From Fluviicola chungangensis (GTDB taxonomy: Bacteria > Bacteroidota > Bacteroidia > Flavobacteriales_D > Crocinitomicaceae), in assembly GCF_007558725.1 (NCBI RefSeq), contig NZ_VLPL01000001.1, positions 373,984 to 437,983 on the forward strand: a DNA stretch of 64,000 nucleotides, given 5' to 3'. Positions 35,524 to 44,494 of this stretch are shown piece by piece. The translations under genes were made by a program, and so were the position numbers. Every line of letters starts with the position of its first letter. Position 1 is the stretch's first letter. Below the pieces are notes generated by a model. It did no database searches. It saw only the letters and a list, made by a program, of their open reading frames with translations, and was not told the DNA's origin.

Positions 35524-36924
35524 CTAAGAGCGTGTCAAATTTACTAATTCCTGAACATCTGCCAATTCAGGATAGCGAATAAAAACGTCTTTTGTTTTTT
35601 CGGGATCTTTGTTGAATGACTCAACTAACACTAACTTAGCACCTTCCTTGTTTCCTGCAACCCAATTCAGGTATATAATCGGAAGAACAGAGAAGAACAA
35701 CTGGTGTTTTAAGATATAATTCTCAACAAATGTTCTTGCTTCTCCCACGCGGTGTTCGAGCAAAAAATCGACGTAATCAAAAAAGCAGTCTTCATTTCCA
35801 GGATCCAGGGTTAAACAAGCCAGATAAGCTTCTTCCGCTTCCTGCAAAAGTTCTGCATTTTCAAGTGCTCCTGCATAGACGTGATAATACCCGTCCATAT
35901 TTGGCTCCAACTCCAATGCTCTTTCAATGTAATGAAGACTTTCTTTTGGCTGTCCCTGTAGATCCTTCACAATTCCCAATCCCAGCCAGGCTTCTGCCAA
36001 AGTTGGAGACATCGACAATGCTTTCTGGTAAAAGTCCCAGGCAAGGCTCAGATTATTCAATTGCTCGTTTGCTTCTCCCAGATAACAATATGTTAATGGA
36101 TCGTCACCATCAATTTCAATGCACCGCTCAAAGGACTCAATAGACTCTTTGTATTGTTCAACGGTCAGTTGCGCATTTCCCATATTGAAATATGCCGGGG
36201 AAAAACGGTCGTTGATTGCTACACAATATTCATAAGCCGTAATCGCATCGTTGAATTTTTCTTCTTTTGAATAAGTGTTTCCCAGGTTATACCAGGCCGT
36301 AAATGAATATGGATTGTCATCTAAAAACCGTCTGTATGTTTGAATTGCACGGGCATTATTTCCCAGCTGATCAAAGCAAAAAGCCAATTCGTAGAGTGCC
36401 CCTTCGTTTTTAGGATTTGAGCGCATGGCCTCTTCCAAAACTTCAACAGCACCTTTAAAATCTTTTAATTGCTCCAATTCAGTCGCCAAATCCAGGAAAA
36501 TTTCGTCTTTTTCCTCCCTGTCGGCCAATTCAAGTGCACGACGAAAGAAATTCACCGCCCGTTTACTATCTCTCAACTGACTGAAAATAGTCGCTTTTGT
36601 GAGGTAAAGCTCCATTGATTCAGAGTCGATTTGTTCAGCAACATCCAATAATTCCAGGGCTTCTTTCAATTTTCCCAAACCGGACATTGCCTGAGCTCTT
36701 CGAATTTGAAATAAGGTATTAAACGGATATTGCTGTATCCCGATCTCAGCAGCTAATTCTCCTTTGGAATAATTGCCATTCATCAGGTAATGATCGATGA
36801 TCGCTTCTAAACGATCACTATCAAAAAAACCTACCGAATTGTTCTCCAATTGTGACTCAAAGCGAGCCAAATCATCGTTCAGGTGGTTTTCAAAATTGTC
36901 GTTATCGTCTTCCCAGTCAAACAT
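35524..36924 (-). CDS. TPR-repeat protein, 466 aa
   Basis: A cytoplasmic protein with an acidic N-terminus (FDWEDDNDNFENHLNDD) and about ten tetratricopeptide repeats from residue 50 to 400 (for example WYNLGNTYSKEEKFNDAITAY and AYFNMGNAQLTVEQYKESIESF). There is no signal peptide or membrane span. TPR arrays mediate protein-protein contact. This form with an acidic start is frequent in Flavobacteriales, function unknown. It stands alone; the next gene downstream on the same strand starts 45 bases away with its own leader. Confidence 0.85.
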   Translation of the reverse strand: MFDWEDDNDNFENHLNDDLARFESQLENNSVGFFDSDRLEAIIDHYLMNGNYSKGELAAEIGIQQYPFNTLFQIRRAQAMSGLGKLKEALELLDVAEQIDSESMELYLTKATIFSQLRDSKRAVNFFRRALELADREEKDEIFLDLATELEQLKDFKGAVEVLEEAMRSNPKNEGALYELAFCFDQLGNNARAIQTYRRFLDDNPYSFTAWYNLGNTYSKEEKFNDAITAYEYCVAINDRFSPAYFNMGNAQLTVEQYKESIESFERCIEIDGDDPLTYCYLGEANEQLNNLSLAWDFYQKALSMSPTLAEAWLGLGIVKDLQGQPKESLHYIERALELEPNMDGYYHVYAGALENAELLQEAEEAYLACLTLDPGNEDCFFDYVDFLLEHRVGEARTFVENYILKHQLFFSVLPIIYLNWVAGNKEGAKLVLVESFNKDPEKTKDVFIRYPELADVQELVNLTRS

Positions 36925-37104
36925 ACGCTATCGTTGTGTTTCCATAAAATTAGCGAAAATTGGAGGTGACTTGAAAAGTTTTAGGAAAGTTTATGAACAG
37001 GTTATTAAACAATTTCACCGGCTCCATTAGAACCAGTACATTTGGTTCCCTGGGGATAAGTGCAAGATTATCCACCATCTACCCGGGTATATGTTATATT
37101 CAGA

Positions 37105-37752
37105 TCAGTTATCCTTAATCGATTTCAATGCAACTTTCGCTATCGCACTATTGGAAATCGTCGTTTCCTGTGACTCAATAATCTCCGACAGCAATTTTTT
37201 AGCAGTTTCCTTATCGCCTCTTTCACTGAATATCATTGCTTTATTCAAAAGCAAGATTCCCTTAGTCTCCCGGTCCGGGTCTCCTGCCAATCCCTGTTCG
37301 ATGGAATACAAACGCTCTTCCGGATCGGTTTGCAGATAAGCAATTTCTTTCCAGGCCGGTGCAAAAGACGGAACATTGTCGACGATCTGTTTCGCAATGT
37401 CATACTTTTTTTCGGGCTCGTCTGTCCATTCGATCTGCATGTAAAAAGTATACAAGCCTTCCGGAAATAAACCCGACTTCTCTCCTTCCAGGGTATAAAT
37501 TGCCGTTTTTGTAGTAAAGAAACCATCTGGTTCGAGAGTATCTGTCTCGCGGTAATATTTCAAAGCATTCTCAAAATCACCGACCAACAAATAGGTAAAT
37601 GCGAGATCATAAACCGGGTAAGCCCAAAGAGGTTCTATTTTCATCGCTTCCTGCAATTTTTCGATCGCCACGGAGTAGTTTCCGGCTTGTCCGGCTTCTC
37701 TTGCTTCTAAATGTAATAAGTTTGCTTGTTCGTTAATCGGTCCTGTTTCCAT
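37105..37752 (-). CDS. Small TPR-repeat protein
   Basis: The 215-residue soluble protein has at least two recognisable tetratricopeptide repeats (GNYSVAIEKLQEAMKIEP and VGDFENALKYYRETDTLEP) near the N-terminus and a third, weaker one near the C-terminus (KGILLLNKAMIFSERGDKE). No signal peptide is seen. The frame is open to 37791, but Met at 37752 (METGPINEQAN) is the more likely start. Its 3' side (36945-37104) contains only a small GAACC/GGTTC hairpin and no gene. Confidence 0.75.
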   Translation of the reverse strand: METGPINEQANLLHLEAREAGQAGNYSVAIEKLQEAMKIEPLWAYPVYDLAFTYLLVGDFENALKYYRETDTLEPDGFFTTKTAIYTLEGEKSGLFPEGLYTFYMQIEWTDEPEKKYDIAKQIVDNVPSFAPAWKEIAYLQTDPEERLYSIEQGLAGDPDRETKGILLLNKAMIFSERGDKETAKKLLSEIIESQETTISNSAIAKVALKSIKDN

Positions 37753-37829
37753 TAAAATGTCAGTTTGATTTGAGGATATGAACTTAATCAATTCAAACGA
37801 ATTACCAGCGCATTCCCGGCTAAAAATCC

Positions 37830-38546
37830 TTAATTCACCGTTTTTAAAATACGCTTAAACTGCTTTTTCAGCCTCGTCCCGTTTTTTGAAATTGTATCAA
37901 ATTTCGGGGACATACAATTGAATAAATAGTATTCTTCCCACTCATCAACAGTATGGTCATTCGTATCTTCTACTTCGTGATAATACGCACTGTAATCATA
38001 AGCCAGTGATTGGTATTGCTTGTTTTTTGACTTAATTAACCAGGAAGTCCGCCCATACACATCTCCGGCATCGCCGAAATCAACCGACAAATGCAGGTAT
38101 TCTTTCAGCAGCTGATCTTTCTGACGGTCAAAAATGAATAAACCCACCGAATTAGCGTCGTACTCTCCCGGAATCCGGGCAATTAATCCGATATAGGTCG
38201 AATCAAGCGGAAATTGGTAACAGGCATAAACACCTGATAATTTCCCGAAAAAATTCTCTGTGATGCCAAGTGGAAAGATCTTTGCTTCTTTCAGTGTTAA
38301 TTCCTGTCCTTTGAAGCGTTTATCTTTTGTGTCATATTCATATGTGACTTCCAGGGTATCAAAGGAGATCGGTTTGAATTTCTTCAGCAACTCCGCGTAA
38401 ACACTTTCTTTCTGAAAGAGAGAAGAATCGACCTGCGTCACAGGCTCATCCGCTTTCGGAGTATCTTTTTTCGCATTTGAACTGCAGGACAGGAAAATTC
38501 CTTGTGAAAGGATCAACAAAGTGATGGCGAAGTTCGTTCTTTTCAT
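37830..38546 (-). CDS. Hypothetical lipoprotein, 238 aa
   Basis: I do not recognise the family. The signal ends in a lipobox (GIFLSCSSN, Cys about residue 21), then a charged linker and a beta-rich domain of about 190 residues with GVYACYQFPLDSTYIGLIAR and VGLFIFDRQKDQLL. The pattern of alternating strands and acid/aromatic residues suggests a secreted beta-sandwich or propeller fragment. The C-terminus is strongly basic. It is a single gene between the TPR and luciferase-like genes. Confidence 0.7.
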   Translation of the reverse strand: MKRTNFAITLLILSQGIFLSCSSNAKKDTPKADEPVTQVDSSLFQKESVYAELLKKFKPISFDTLEVTYEYDTKDKRFKGQELTLKEAKIFPLGITENFFGKLSGVYACYQFPLDSTYIGLIARIPGEYDANSVGLFIFDRQKDQLLKEYLHLSVDFGDAGDVYGRTSWLIKSKNKQYQSLAYDYSAYYHEVEDTNDHTVDEWEEYYLFNCMSPKFDTISKNGTRLKKQFKRILKTVN

Positions 38547-38587
38547 CGGTTAAGGATTACACCAATGAAACTACACATTTTCTTCGA

Positions 38588-39592
38588 TTAAAAAATTTTA
38601 ATCGCATTAAAAACTTCCGACAGGATTTCATAGGAACGCAGGCGCTTTGTATTGTCGAAAATATTCCCGGTGATCATTAACTCATCCACCTCATACTCCC
38701 GGATAAACCGGCTGAATTGTTCAATCAGCGTGTCTTTGTCCCCGATAAAAGTACAGGCTGTCATTCCGTGTACGGCATCCAATAATTCCTGTGGCCACGA
38801 GTCCAAAAGGTTCGGAATCGGCGGAGACAATGGTTTTCTTGCATTGGTTAAAATTCCGGAAAATAGCTGATACAGACTCATAGATAACAATTCTGCCTCT
38901 TCGTTCGTATCTGCTGCGATTCCATTCACGCAAGCCAATACATACGGTTTATCGAGGTATTGTGACGGCTGGAAGTTGTTGCGGTAAATCTGTAATGCGA
39001 TTTTAAATTGTTTCGGTGCAAAATGAGACGCAAAAGCGTAAGGCAATCCCATTTCTGCCGCTAAATAGGCACTATCTGTGCTGGAACCCAAAATCCAAAG
39101 CGGAATGTTTAATCCTTCCCCCGGAAATGCGCGCACAGAAGCTGTTTTGTTTTCTTTGCTAAAGTACTTCTGAAGTGCCGTTACATCAGTTGGGAACTGG
39201 TAAGCGGTATTCAAATCTCCTCTTCGCAAAGCCATAGCTGTTTGCTGATCTGTTCCGGGAGCTCTTCCCAGCCCCAGATCTATTCGTCCGGGATAAAGTG
39301 TTTCCAATGTTCCGAATTGTTCTGCAATTGCCAGGGGCGCATGATTGGGAAGCATAATTCCACCTGAACCGACGCGAATCCTCTTTGTTTGCCCGGCCAC
39401 GTGTCCGATTAATACAGATGTCGCTGAACTGGCTATAAATTCCATGTTGTGGTGCTCTGCCAGCCAAACCCGTTTGTATCCTAATTCTTCTGCCTTTTGT
39501 GCTAAATCTACTGTTCTTTTGATTGCTGTTGCTGCGTTGCCGTCCCTGGTAATCATGGATAAGTCCAGGACGGAATAGGTTATTTTTTTCAT
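38588..39592 (-). CDS. LLM-class (luciferase-like) flavin-dependent oxidoreductase
   Basis: The 334-residue protein is of the bacterial luciferase-like monooxygenase superfamily: a TIM barrel with [19 protein letters not shown] near the N-terminus, the [17 protein letters not shown] flavin-binding stretch, [24 protein letters not shown] and [25 protein letters not shown]. These enzymes use reduced FMN to oxidise organic substrates. The family sequence GLGRAPGT-D is typical of the MsnO8-type subgroup of unknown substrate. It is a monocistronic unit with TTTG and TAATTTTA promoter-like elements upstream. Confidence 0.9.
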   Translation of the reverse strand: MKKITYSVLDLSMITRDGNAATAIKRTVDLAQKAEELGYKRVWLAEHHNMEFIASSATSVLIGHVAGQTKRIRVGSGGIMLPNHAPLAIAEQFGTLETLYPGRIDLGLGRAPGTDQQTAMALRRGDLNTAYQFPTDVTALQKYFSKENKTASVRAFPGEGLNIPLWILGSSTDSAYLAAEMGLPYAFASHFAPKQFKIALQIYRNNFQPSQYLDKPYVLACVNGIAADTNEEAELLSMSLYQLFSGILTNARKPLSPPIPNLLDSWPQELLDAVHGMTACTFIGDKDTLIEQFSRFIREYEVDELMITGNIFDNTKRLRSYEILSEVFNAIKIF

Positions 39593-39669
39593 GTAGTAAA
39601 ATTACGGATTGATGATATAGGTACAAACCGCAGAAAGTTAAAATTTGTGGTTCGTTTCCTAAAGGAAAC

Positions 39670-40002
39670 TTATTTGTTCACGATCAGTTTTTCCCGCTGC
39701 AAACCACAAATAATGAAGTATGTCCCGGAACGCCATGTGGAAACTTCAATTAACTGGAGTCCACGGATTCTTCCTGCATACACTTCTTTTCCGTCCATGC
39801 CGTAAATTTCAAAAGAAACAGCCTGGTCACTGCCTGGTAATTCCAATGTAATGTAATTCGAATAGGGACTTGATCGAACAATCAAAGTAGTTGGAGTCAT
39901 TCGTTCTTCCGAAAAAACCGGAACGGTACTTTGTGCACTGAGTAAATTCGTTCCCAACAGGCAGGAGCACAAACCGAAAGCCAAAAGTCTGATCTTTTCC
40001 AT
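39670..40002 (-). CDS. Signal peptide plus T9SS sorting domain with almost no passenger, 110 aa
   Basis: The protein has a signal peptide (about 1-23, GTNLLSAQ) and then only about 15 linker residues before a C-terminal domain that matches the type A T9SS sorting signal: YSNYITLEL, VSFEIYGMDGKEVYAGRI, then YFIICGLQREKLIVNK. T9SS carries such proteins across the outer membrane in Bacteroidota. A cargo is essentially absent. It could be a decayed gene or a small secreted or anchoring peptide. Its start follows a TATATTAG element at 40044-40051. Confidence 0.7.
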   Translation of the reverse strand: MEKIRLLAFGLCSCLLGTNLLSAQSTVPVFSEERMTPTTLIVRSSPYSNYITLELPGSDQAVSFEIYGMDGKEVYAGRIRGLQLIEVSTWRSGTYFIICGLQREKLIVNK

Positions 40003-40043
40003 CTCACCAATAATTAAAAATTACGGTTCCAGTCTGTGTAGCT

Positions 40044-40051
40044 CTAATATA
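40044..40051 (-). promoter_or_regulatory. Possible -7 element (TATATTAG) of the T9SS mini-protein gene
   Basis: Minus-strand TATATTAG lies about 42 bases upstream of the start codon; the upstream -33 region is unclear. One base differs from TAnnTTTG. Confidence 0.3.
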
Positions 40052-40140
40052 AGCCTAATTTCAGTGGTTTGTTACATACAAAACCTTAAAAAAACATAAC
40101 AAAAAGGTACTGTTTTTGAACTAATTCATTTGTGAAACAA

Positions 40141-40213
40141 TTGAACCGCAAGAATCAAAGAGCGCGAAGAAGGATGACTGACGACTTTGCTTCCCCCTGT
40201 CCTTGCGGTCAAT
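40141..40213. repeat. Intergenic inverted repeat with CGCAAG/CTTGCG ends
   Basis: TTGAACCGCAAG (40141-40152) is complementary, with one bulge, to CTTGCGGTCAAT (40202-40213). The loop has further GCGCGAAG and CTTTGC tracts. It resembles the GCAAAG-type intergenic repeats common in Bacteroidota, though here it is eroded. It follows the minus-strand acetyltransferase gene and might end its transcript. Confidence 0.5.
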
Positions 40214-40220
40214 AATATCC

Positions 40221-40772
40221 TTAAGCCCGCATTCGCTTGGCCTGCTCCCACAATTCAGGTGTGAGGCTGTAGGTAATATACCGGTATTTTTTTCCTTTGA
40301 TATCTTTCATAAAATGCCTGATTGGTTCGATCCCCAAGCGGGCATTTCCCTTTTGGGAACGAACATTCTTTTCGGAGATTTCAAAGAAAATCGTATCTAC
40401 ATATTGGAATGCATAATCAATCAGCAGTTGTTTCTTGGCAAAATTGTAACTGCCTCCCCAATGTGCACGGTCGAGGAAGGTAAATCCTATTTTAATCGAT
40501 GATTCCTCCGGGTTATAATCGCAATAACGCGTGCTGCCGATTATTTTATTTGTTTTTTTGTCAATAATCACGAAGCTTTTCCCCGAAGCCATGGATTCTC
40601 CGAAAAAGGAGTTAAATTCTTCGCGTTCGTGTCTGTTGTATACCGGATGCTGTTCCCAAATCAACGGATCGGAAGCTGCTTCATACAATTCATTATAATC
40701 GGAGTATTCCAACGGGCGCAGAAGTACCAGTTCATTTTCAAGTACAGGCTGCCAACTAATTGTTTCCATACC
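40221..40772 (-). CDS. GNAT family acetyltransferase, RimJ/RimL type
   Basis: The 183-residue protein has the RimJ/RimL-type GNAT fold: ENELVLLRPLEYSDYNELYE at the start, the KSFVIIDKKTNKIIGSTRY strand pair and SSIKIGFTFLDRAHWGGSYN, where other members read the AcCoA loop G-x-G. The classic Q/R-x-x-G-x-G/A loop is altered to HWGGSYN, as in many members with RimJ-like ends. The frame starts at 40796, but the Met at 40772 begins ETISWQPVLEN and is preferred. The substrate is unknown. Confidence 0.82.
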   Translation of the reverse strand, partial: GMETISWQPVLENELVLLRPLEYSDYNELYEAASDPLIWEQHPVYNRHEREEFNSFFGESMASGKSFVIIDKKTNKIIGSTRYCDYNPEESSIKIGFTFLDRAHWGGSYNFAKKQLLIDYAFQYVDTIFFEISEKNVRSQKGNARLGIEPIRHFMKDIKGKKYRYITYSLTPELWEQAKRMRA

Positions 40773-40891
40773 GTTTGTTTTTGCGTTCCCTAACATAAGT
40801 TAAGACACCCTGTTTAAAAATATTCCTTTTTTAATTTTTTTGTGATTTAAATCAGGTTAAACCCTCATTTTAAGTGGCTTTTGTTGTCCGT

Positions 40892-41187
40892 CTATTTTTT
40901 AACTTTCAAGATTGCTTTTTCGACCCGCTTGCATTCGGATTCTTTTTCTAACTCATTCAAACAACTGCTCAAAACTGCAATGAAACGTGTCTTATTCAGG
41001 AAGGTAACAATGGCTAAAACGCGCTCTGCATACATGGGCACAGATCTCATACAACTTTTTGATACAGTCACTGTATATCCCGGCTCTTTGATTGCAGGTT
41101 TTCAATCAGTTCTTATATGCCTTGTTTATCTTTTGAAACAGCCATTTTTGCCGCCAATTCCTGATTGGGAATTTCATCTCTTTTGTT
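40892..41187 (-). pseudogene. Remnant of a HEAT-like protein gene with internal deletion
   Basis: This gap has no intact gene, but on the minus strand two fragments are readable. The first (from about 41187) reads NKRDEIPNQELAAKMAVSKD, then has an in-frame stop and a frameshift before SDCIKKLYEI. The second (41035 down to the stop at 40892-40894) reads MYAERVLAIVTFLNKTRF and ends in EKAILKVKK. Both resemble, in this order, the two ends of a HEAT-like protein I recall from Bacteroidota (recollection, not checked), so the middle seems deleted. The upstream neighbour is the 41186 lipoprotein. Confidence 0.6.
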
Positions 41188-41521
41188 AAGAGAGTTTGCC
41201 AATTGTTCGATTAAACGCATAGCAGAAATAGATCACTTTTCCATTGAGCCGTTCGGTACTTTTTATTTCGCGCCCTTTTGAATCGTATTCATAGTTGGTC
41301 TGGCTAGGTATCACTCCATTTTCGTCGTAATAAAATTCCGAGATTGGTACTTCTCTCCTATTGTAACACTTCTTTTCAACCAGCTTCCAATCCATTTGTT
41401 TACCCCGGTCAAAACGAGCTTCAAAGAGACGCATTTCCCGGAGCTTTTTTCCCGGCAGGGATTGCGATGAATTGCACCCGAACAAGGGAATTGCCAACAG
41501 GAAGTAAATCGCGTATTTCAT
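41186..41521 (-). CDS. Small lipoprotein, 111 aa
   Basis: I do not recognise the family. A lipoprotein signal (AIPLFGCNSS, Cys about residue 16) precedes a domain of about 90 residues with YYDENGVIPSQTNYEYDSKGRE, which is like the beta-strand repeats of RHS/YD-type or toxin-antitoxin-like beta proteins, but only one unit is present. The last part is YFCYAFNRTIGKLS. It is followed directly by the decayed HEAT-like gene. It may be a truncated member of a larger beta-repeat family. Confidence 0.6.
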   Translation of the reverse strand: MKYAIYFLLAIPLFGCNSSQSLPGKKLREMRLFEARFDRGKQMDWKLVEKKCYNRREVPISEFYYDENGVIPSQTNYEYDSKGREIKSTERLNGKVIYFCYAFNRTIGKLS

Positions 41522-41537
41522 TCAACCAATATCCACA

Positions 41538-42320
41538 TTAATTTCGATTTTTCATCCAGATGGTTTCTTTGTTGATATTCAACGGAACCCGTTTTTTCTT
41601 TTTGTAGGCCAGAGTTAATACGATTGCCAGCGCAATGGTTATTATACGGAAGATATTCGCGTAAACACCCCCGAAGGCATTATCCGAGACAGCAAAAAGC
41701 ATCCAGGCCAGGTTCATGAAAAGATGCAGAAAGATCGGAATCCACAGGTTGTAATTCCACTCGGCAAAAAGCCAGGAAAAGAGAATTGCTCCCATGAAAG
41801 TAGTAGCAAAAACACCGATCAACGTGGCTAGTTCCCTGCTTTGATACAAATGCATCGCAGCAAAGAGCAAAGCACCCAGTAAAATAGACGGAATGAAACC
41901 CAGTTTGGTGAAACGGAACAACTGACCGAAAAGAAATCCGCGGAAAATAAATTCTTCAAAAAATGCAGCTGCAAAACCGGCGATGATGAGTTCATCCGTC
42001 GACAGGTTTTTATTCCATGAAAAACAGATTGCAAAACCGACAACCATCGGAATGGTGCAAATCAATGGAAACAAAATGCCTTTGGTAATGGAACGGTTCA
42101 ATCCCAAAGTGGTTTGACAACGCTTAAATTCGTTGATCACGGAGGCACCAAAAACAATTGGCAGGGAAACGATCAGGTAAACCAATACATGACTTATCCC
42201 CAAATCCGGAACGGATTTGTTGATCCACGTTCTCAGTTCGGAAAAGTAAGATTGAGACAAAAAGAAGTAAAGCCCGAAGGATAAGAGTGTGATAGCAATT
42301 ACACTTAAGGATCTACTCAT
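41538..42320 (-). CDS. CPBP family intramembrane glutamic metalloprotease
   Basis: CPBP (CAAX protease and bacteriocin-processing) enzymes are polytopic membrane proteases. The 260-residue protein has about seven spans and the family motifs EEFIFRG (Glu122/Glu123), a His in FAAMHLYQ (His157) and a second in IFLHLFMN (His199). The frame is open from 42344, but Met at 42320 (MSRSLSVIAI) is the better start. The target in this organism is unknown. Confidence 0.88.
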   Translation of the reverse strand: MSRSLSVIAITLLSFGLYFFLSQSYFSELRTWINKSVPDLGISHVLVYLIVSLPIVFGASVINEFKRCQTTLGLNRSITKGILFPLICTIPMVVGFAICFSWNKNLSTDELIIAGFAAAFFEEFIFRGFLFGQLFRFTKLGFIPSILLGALLFAAMHLYQSRELATLIGVFATTFMGAILFSWLFAEWNYNLWIPIFLHLFMNLAWMLFAVSDNAFGGVYANIFRIITIALAIVLTLAYKKKKRVPLNINKETIWMKNRN

Positions 42321-42456
42321 TGGTCTGTATTTGGGTTCTAACAAGTTAAATTACCAATTCCCGGAGACCTGGGCAATAATTTAACGTTCTGCGCAATCAT
42401 TTTCCCCAAGACCATTTAGGAAAAAAGGCTTTTCTCTGCTTCGGAAAGAATCAAAA

Positions 42457-43248
42457 TCACGGTTCTTCGCATTCAGAACGGGTCTCCAGGAACAGTTGGT
42501 CAAATTTATCATTGATCGCCTGGTCGTTAGCTACATGTACAATCTGATCATTTACCCGGTTGTTCCATCCAAAGGTGATGAGTTCAATGCGCGCATACAA
42601 AGCCCAATCGGGATCCTGTGATTCTTCTTCGAAGCGTCTGATCAGATTCTCCGGGGAAGCATTGTGTTTACATTGCGCTTCTACCTGTGTTTTCCATGCA
42701 GCCATCAGTTTGGATGTATCCCCCGATGTGAGTGCCGTTATCAGGTCCGGACAAATTTTAGAGAAGCGGTTTCTCTTTAAAATATTCGGATTTGTATATG
42801 CCTGAATACTGATCCGGCTTACATCATACTCGTCTTTCATTGCTAAAACAAGCTGCTTTTTTACCTTCACCCAGTAAGCATCGGCTACAATTTTCAGATT
42901 CTGCAGTTGTTTTTTCTTTTCGCGGTATTCCTGGTCTAATTCTTCCAGGCTGCTCAAATCAGCTATCTGATCCGGTTTAAAGGCTACATCTTTTACTTCG
43001 AGCAACACTCCTCCTGTCATTCGCAACAATTGAAGGGTTCCTCTTAATTCTTCTTCGCGATACAAACTGGTATTAAATGTACTTTTATGCTGGCATAATT
43101 CAGATTCCCAATTCAGCACTCCAATGGAATCCTTTTCAGTTTGTCCTGTCTGTTTGCCGGGATTTTTTCCCTTACTGGTCCCTTTTTCCGGAGCTGAACA
43201 AGCTGCAAAGACCAGGAGAAAGAGTCCTGAAATAAACGATATTCTCAT
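42457..43248 (-). CDS. Hypothetical lipoprotein, 263 aa
   Basis: I do not recognise the family. The signal peptide ends in LVFAACSA (Cys about residue 17), with a Lys/Gly/Thr-rich linker and then a helical domain of about 220 residues, including a coiled-coil-like stretch (EELDQEYREKKKQLQNLKIV) and Trp-rich WALYARIELITFGWNN. It has no membrane span beyond the signal. Its start lies six bases below the stop of the WG-repeat gene on the same strand, so both may be in one transcript. Confidence 0.7.
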   Translation of the reverse strand: MRISFISGLFLLVFAACSAPEKGTSKGKNPGKQTGQTEKDSIGVLNWESELCQHKSTFNTSLYREEELRGTLQLLRMTGGVLLEVKDVAFKPDQIADLSSLEELDQEYREKKKQLQNLKIVADAYWVKVKKQLVLAMKDEYDVSRISIQAYTNPNILKRNRFSKICPDLITALTSGDTSKLMAAWKTQVEAQCKHNASPENLIRRFEEESQDPDWALYARIELITFGWNNRVNDQIVHVANDQAINDKFDQLFLETRSECEEP

Positions 43249-43254
43249 AAAATC

Positions 43255-44307
43255 CTATTTCTTAATCAGCACGACATCTTTGATTTGTTCGAACTGCGGT
43301 TCCATTTTCCACTTTCCGGTCTTATCGATCAACCCCCATTTCCCGTTCAGTTTTGCCGCGGCATACCCGTTGTGAAAATCGCGTACATCTTCGAATTGCG
43401 GTTGGATTACCCATACGCCTTTTGTGTCGTAAAATCCTTTCAGAACACCTTTTTTCCCTTCTGCAAGTCCCTCCGAAAAATTTCCCCACGATTCCGTATC
43501 GGTTACCTTCAGCGGAGTTCCTTTGGCATTTACGTAAAACCATTGGTCGCCGGTCCTTACCAAGGCCAATCCGCTTTTCGCATCAAATTCTTTTCCCACA
43601 TCGAATTGTGCTTCAATGATCCATTTTCCGGTTTTATCAATGTACCCTACTTTCTTATCGAATGTTTTAGCCCATGCAATGCCGTTAACGAAATATCCCA
43701 CGCTTTCAAACTGAGCAGGAATAACCATTTCACCTTTTGTATTGATGAACCCAAACTTTTTATCCGTGGCTCTTATTGGGGCCAACCCTTCTGAAAAATC
43801 GCGCACATCGAGTGCCGGACTTGCAATGGCAGTTTCCGCTCCCTTCGTATCAATGACCAGGAATTGGGCACCTTTTTTTACCGCAGCAAAACCGCCGTCG
43901 AAATCATTTGCATCATCATAAACAGCAGGAACTGCCATTTTTCCGAAGGTATTCATGTAGCCCCATTTCGAACCGACCTGAACAGGAATCAATTCATCCT
44001 GAAATCCTTTTACCCCAAATCCAAATACTTCTTTGATCTTAAACTTCGGTTCTTCGGTATTCAGCACCTTGTTTTTTGCGTCAATAAAATGATGCTGCCG
44101 GTCTTTCGTATTGTACGTGATTGCCAATCCGTTTGAACTGAACGGATACGTTTTATCGTATTCTGCCGGAATGATCATTTTTCCATCGATACCAGCATAT
44201 CCCCAGGTTCTGGAACCAACAGGTTTTACCTGAACAATTCCTATTTGAGCTTGTGCCAAAAAGGAGCTTAGTATAAGTGCCCCGATTGTGAATAGTCTTT
44301 GAATCAT
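43255..44307 (-). CDS. WG-repeat secreted protein
   Basis: The 350-residue protein has a signal peptide (about 1-20, SSFLAQAQ) and then about ten WG-type beta-repeat units (form KWGYIDKTGKWIIPPQFD...) across residues 25-345, each about 30-35 residues, for example KFGFINTKGEMVIPAQFESV and KWGLIDKTGKWKMEPQFE. WG-repeat proteins are secreted or lipoprotein beta structures of unknown role. The repeats seem intact. A remnant of a further WG unit lies at 44348-44494. Confidence 0.88.
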   Translation of the reverse strand: MIQRLFTIGALILSSFLAQAQIGIVQVKPVGSRTWGYAGIDGKMIIPAEYDKTYPFSSNGLAITYNTKDRQHHFIDAKNKVLNTEEPKFKIKEVFGFGVKGFQDELIPVQVGSKWGYMNTFGKMAVPAVYDDANDFDGGFAAVKKGAQFLVIDTKGAETAIASPALDVRDFSEGLAPIRATDKKFGFINTKGEMVIPAQFESVGYFVNGIAWAKTFDKKVGYIDKTGKWIIEAQFDVGKEFDAKSGLALVRTGDQWFYVNAKGTPLKVTDTESWGNFSEGLAEGKKGVLKGFYDTKGVWVIQPQFEDVRDFHNGYAAAKLNGKWGLIDKTGKWKMEPQFEQIKDVVLIKK

Positions 44308-44347
44308 ACTCCTTGATTTTTCGTTGTCTTAAAGATACAAAAACCAG

Positions 44348-44494
44348 CTATTCCCGGTAAAAAAATAAATCTGTGCCTGAGCGATTATTCCGTACGCTCA
44401 AATTCCCTACAATATCAAACTCGGGTTTTACGATCCAATAGCCCGTTTTATCGATAATTCCCCAGTTTTTAACCCGGGCCAATGCGTTACGTTC
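44348..44494 (-). pseudogene. Remnant of a WG-repeat unit, in frame after the 44495 stop
   Basis: Directly after the TAA of the 44495 gene, the same minus-strand frame stays open for 48 codons and reads ...ARVKNWGIIDKTGYWIVKPE..., an obvious WG repeat like those in the neighbouring protein, then stops at 44348. It has no signal or start of its own. Either a former WG protein was cut down, or the lipoprotein gene lost a C-terminal repeat by a nonsense change. Confidence 0.7.

Noticed and set aside
37030-37104. tRNA-like or attenuator hairpin in the gap before the small TPR gene
   Set aside because: Only a short GAACC/GGTTC stem; no cloverleaf or acceptor end.
40881-41189. Plus-strand 102-codon frame
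   Set aside because: It lies antisense to the decayed HEAT-like gene, whose minus-strand fragments are protein-like; the plus frame is not.
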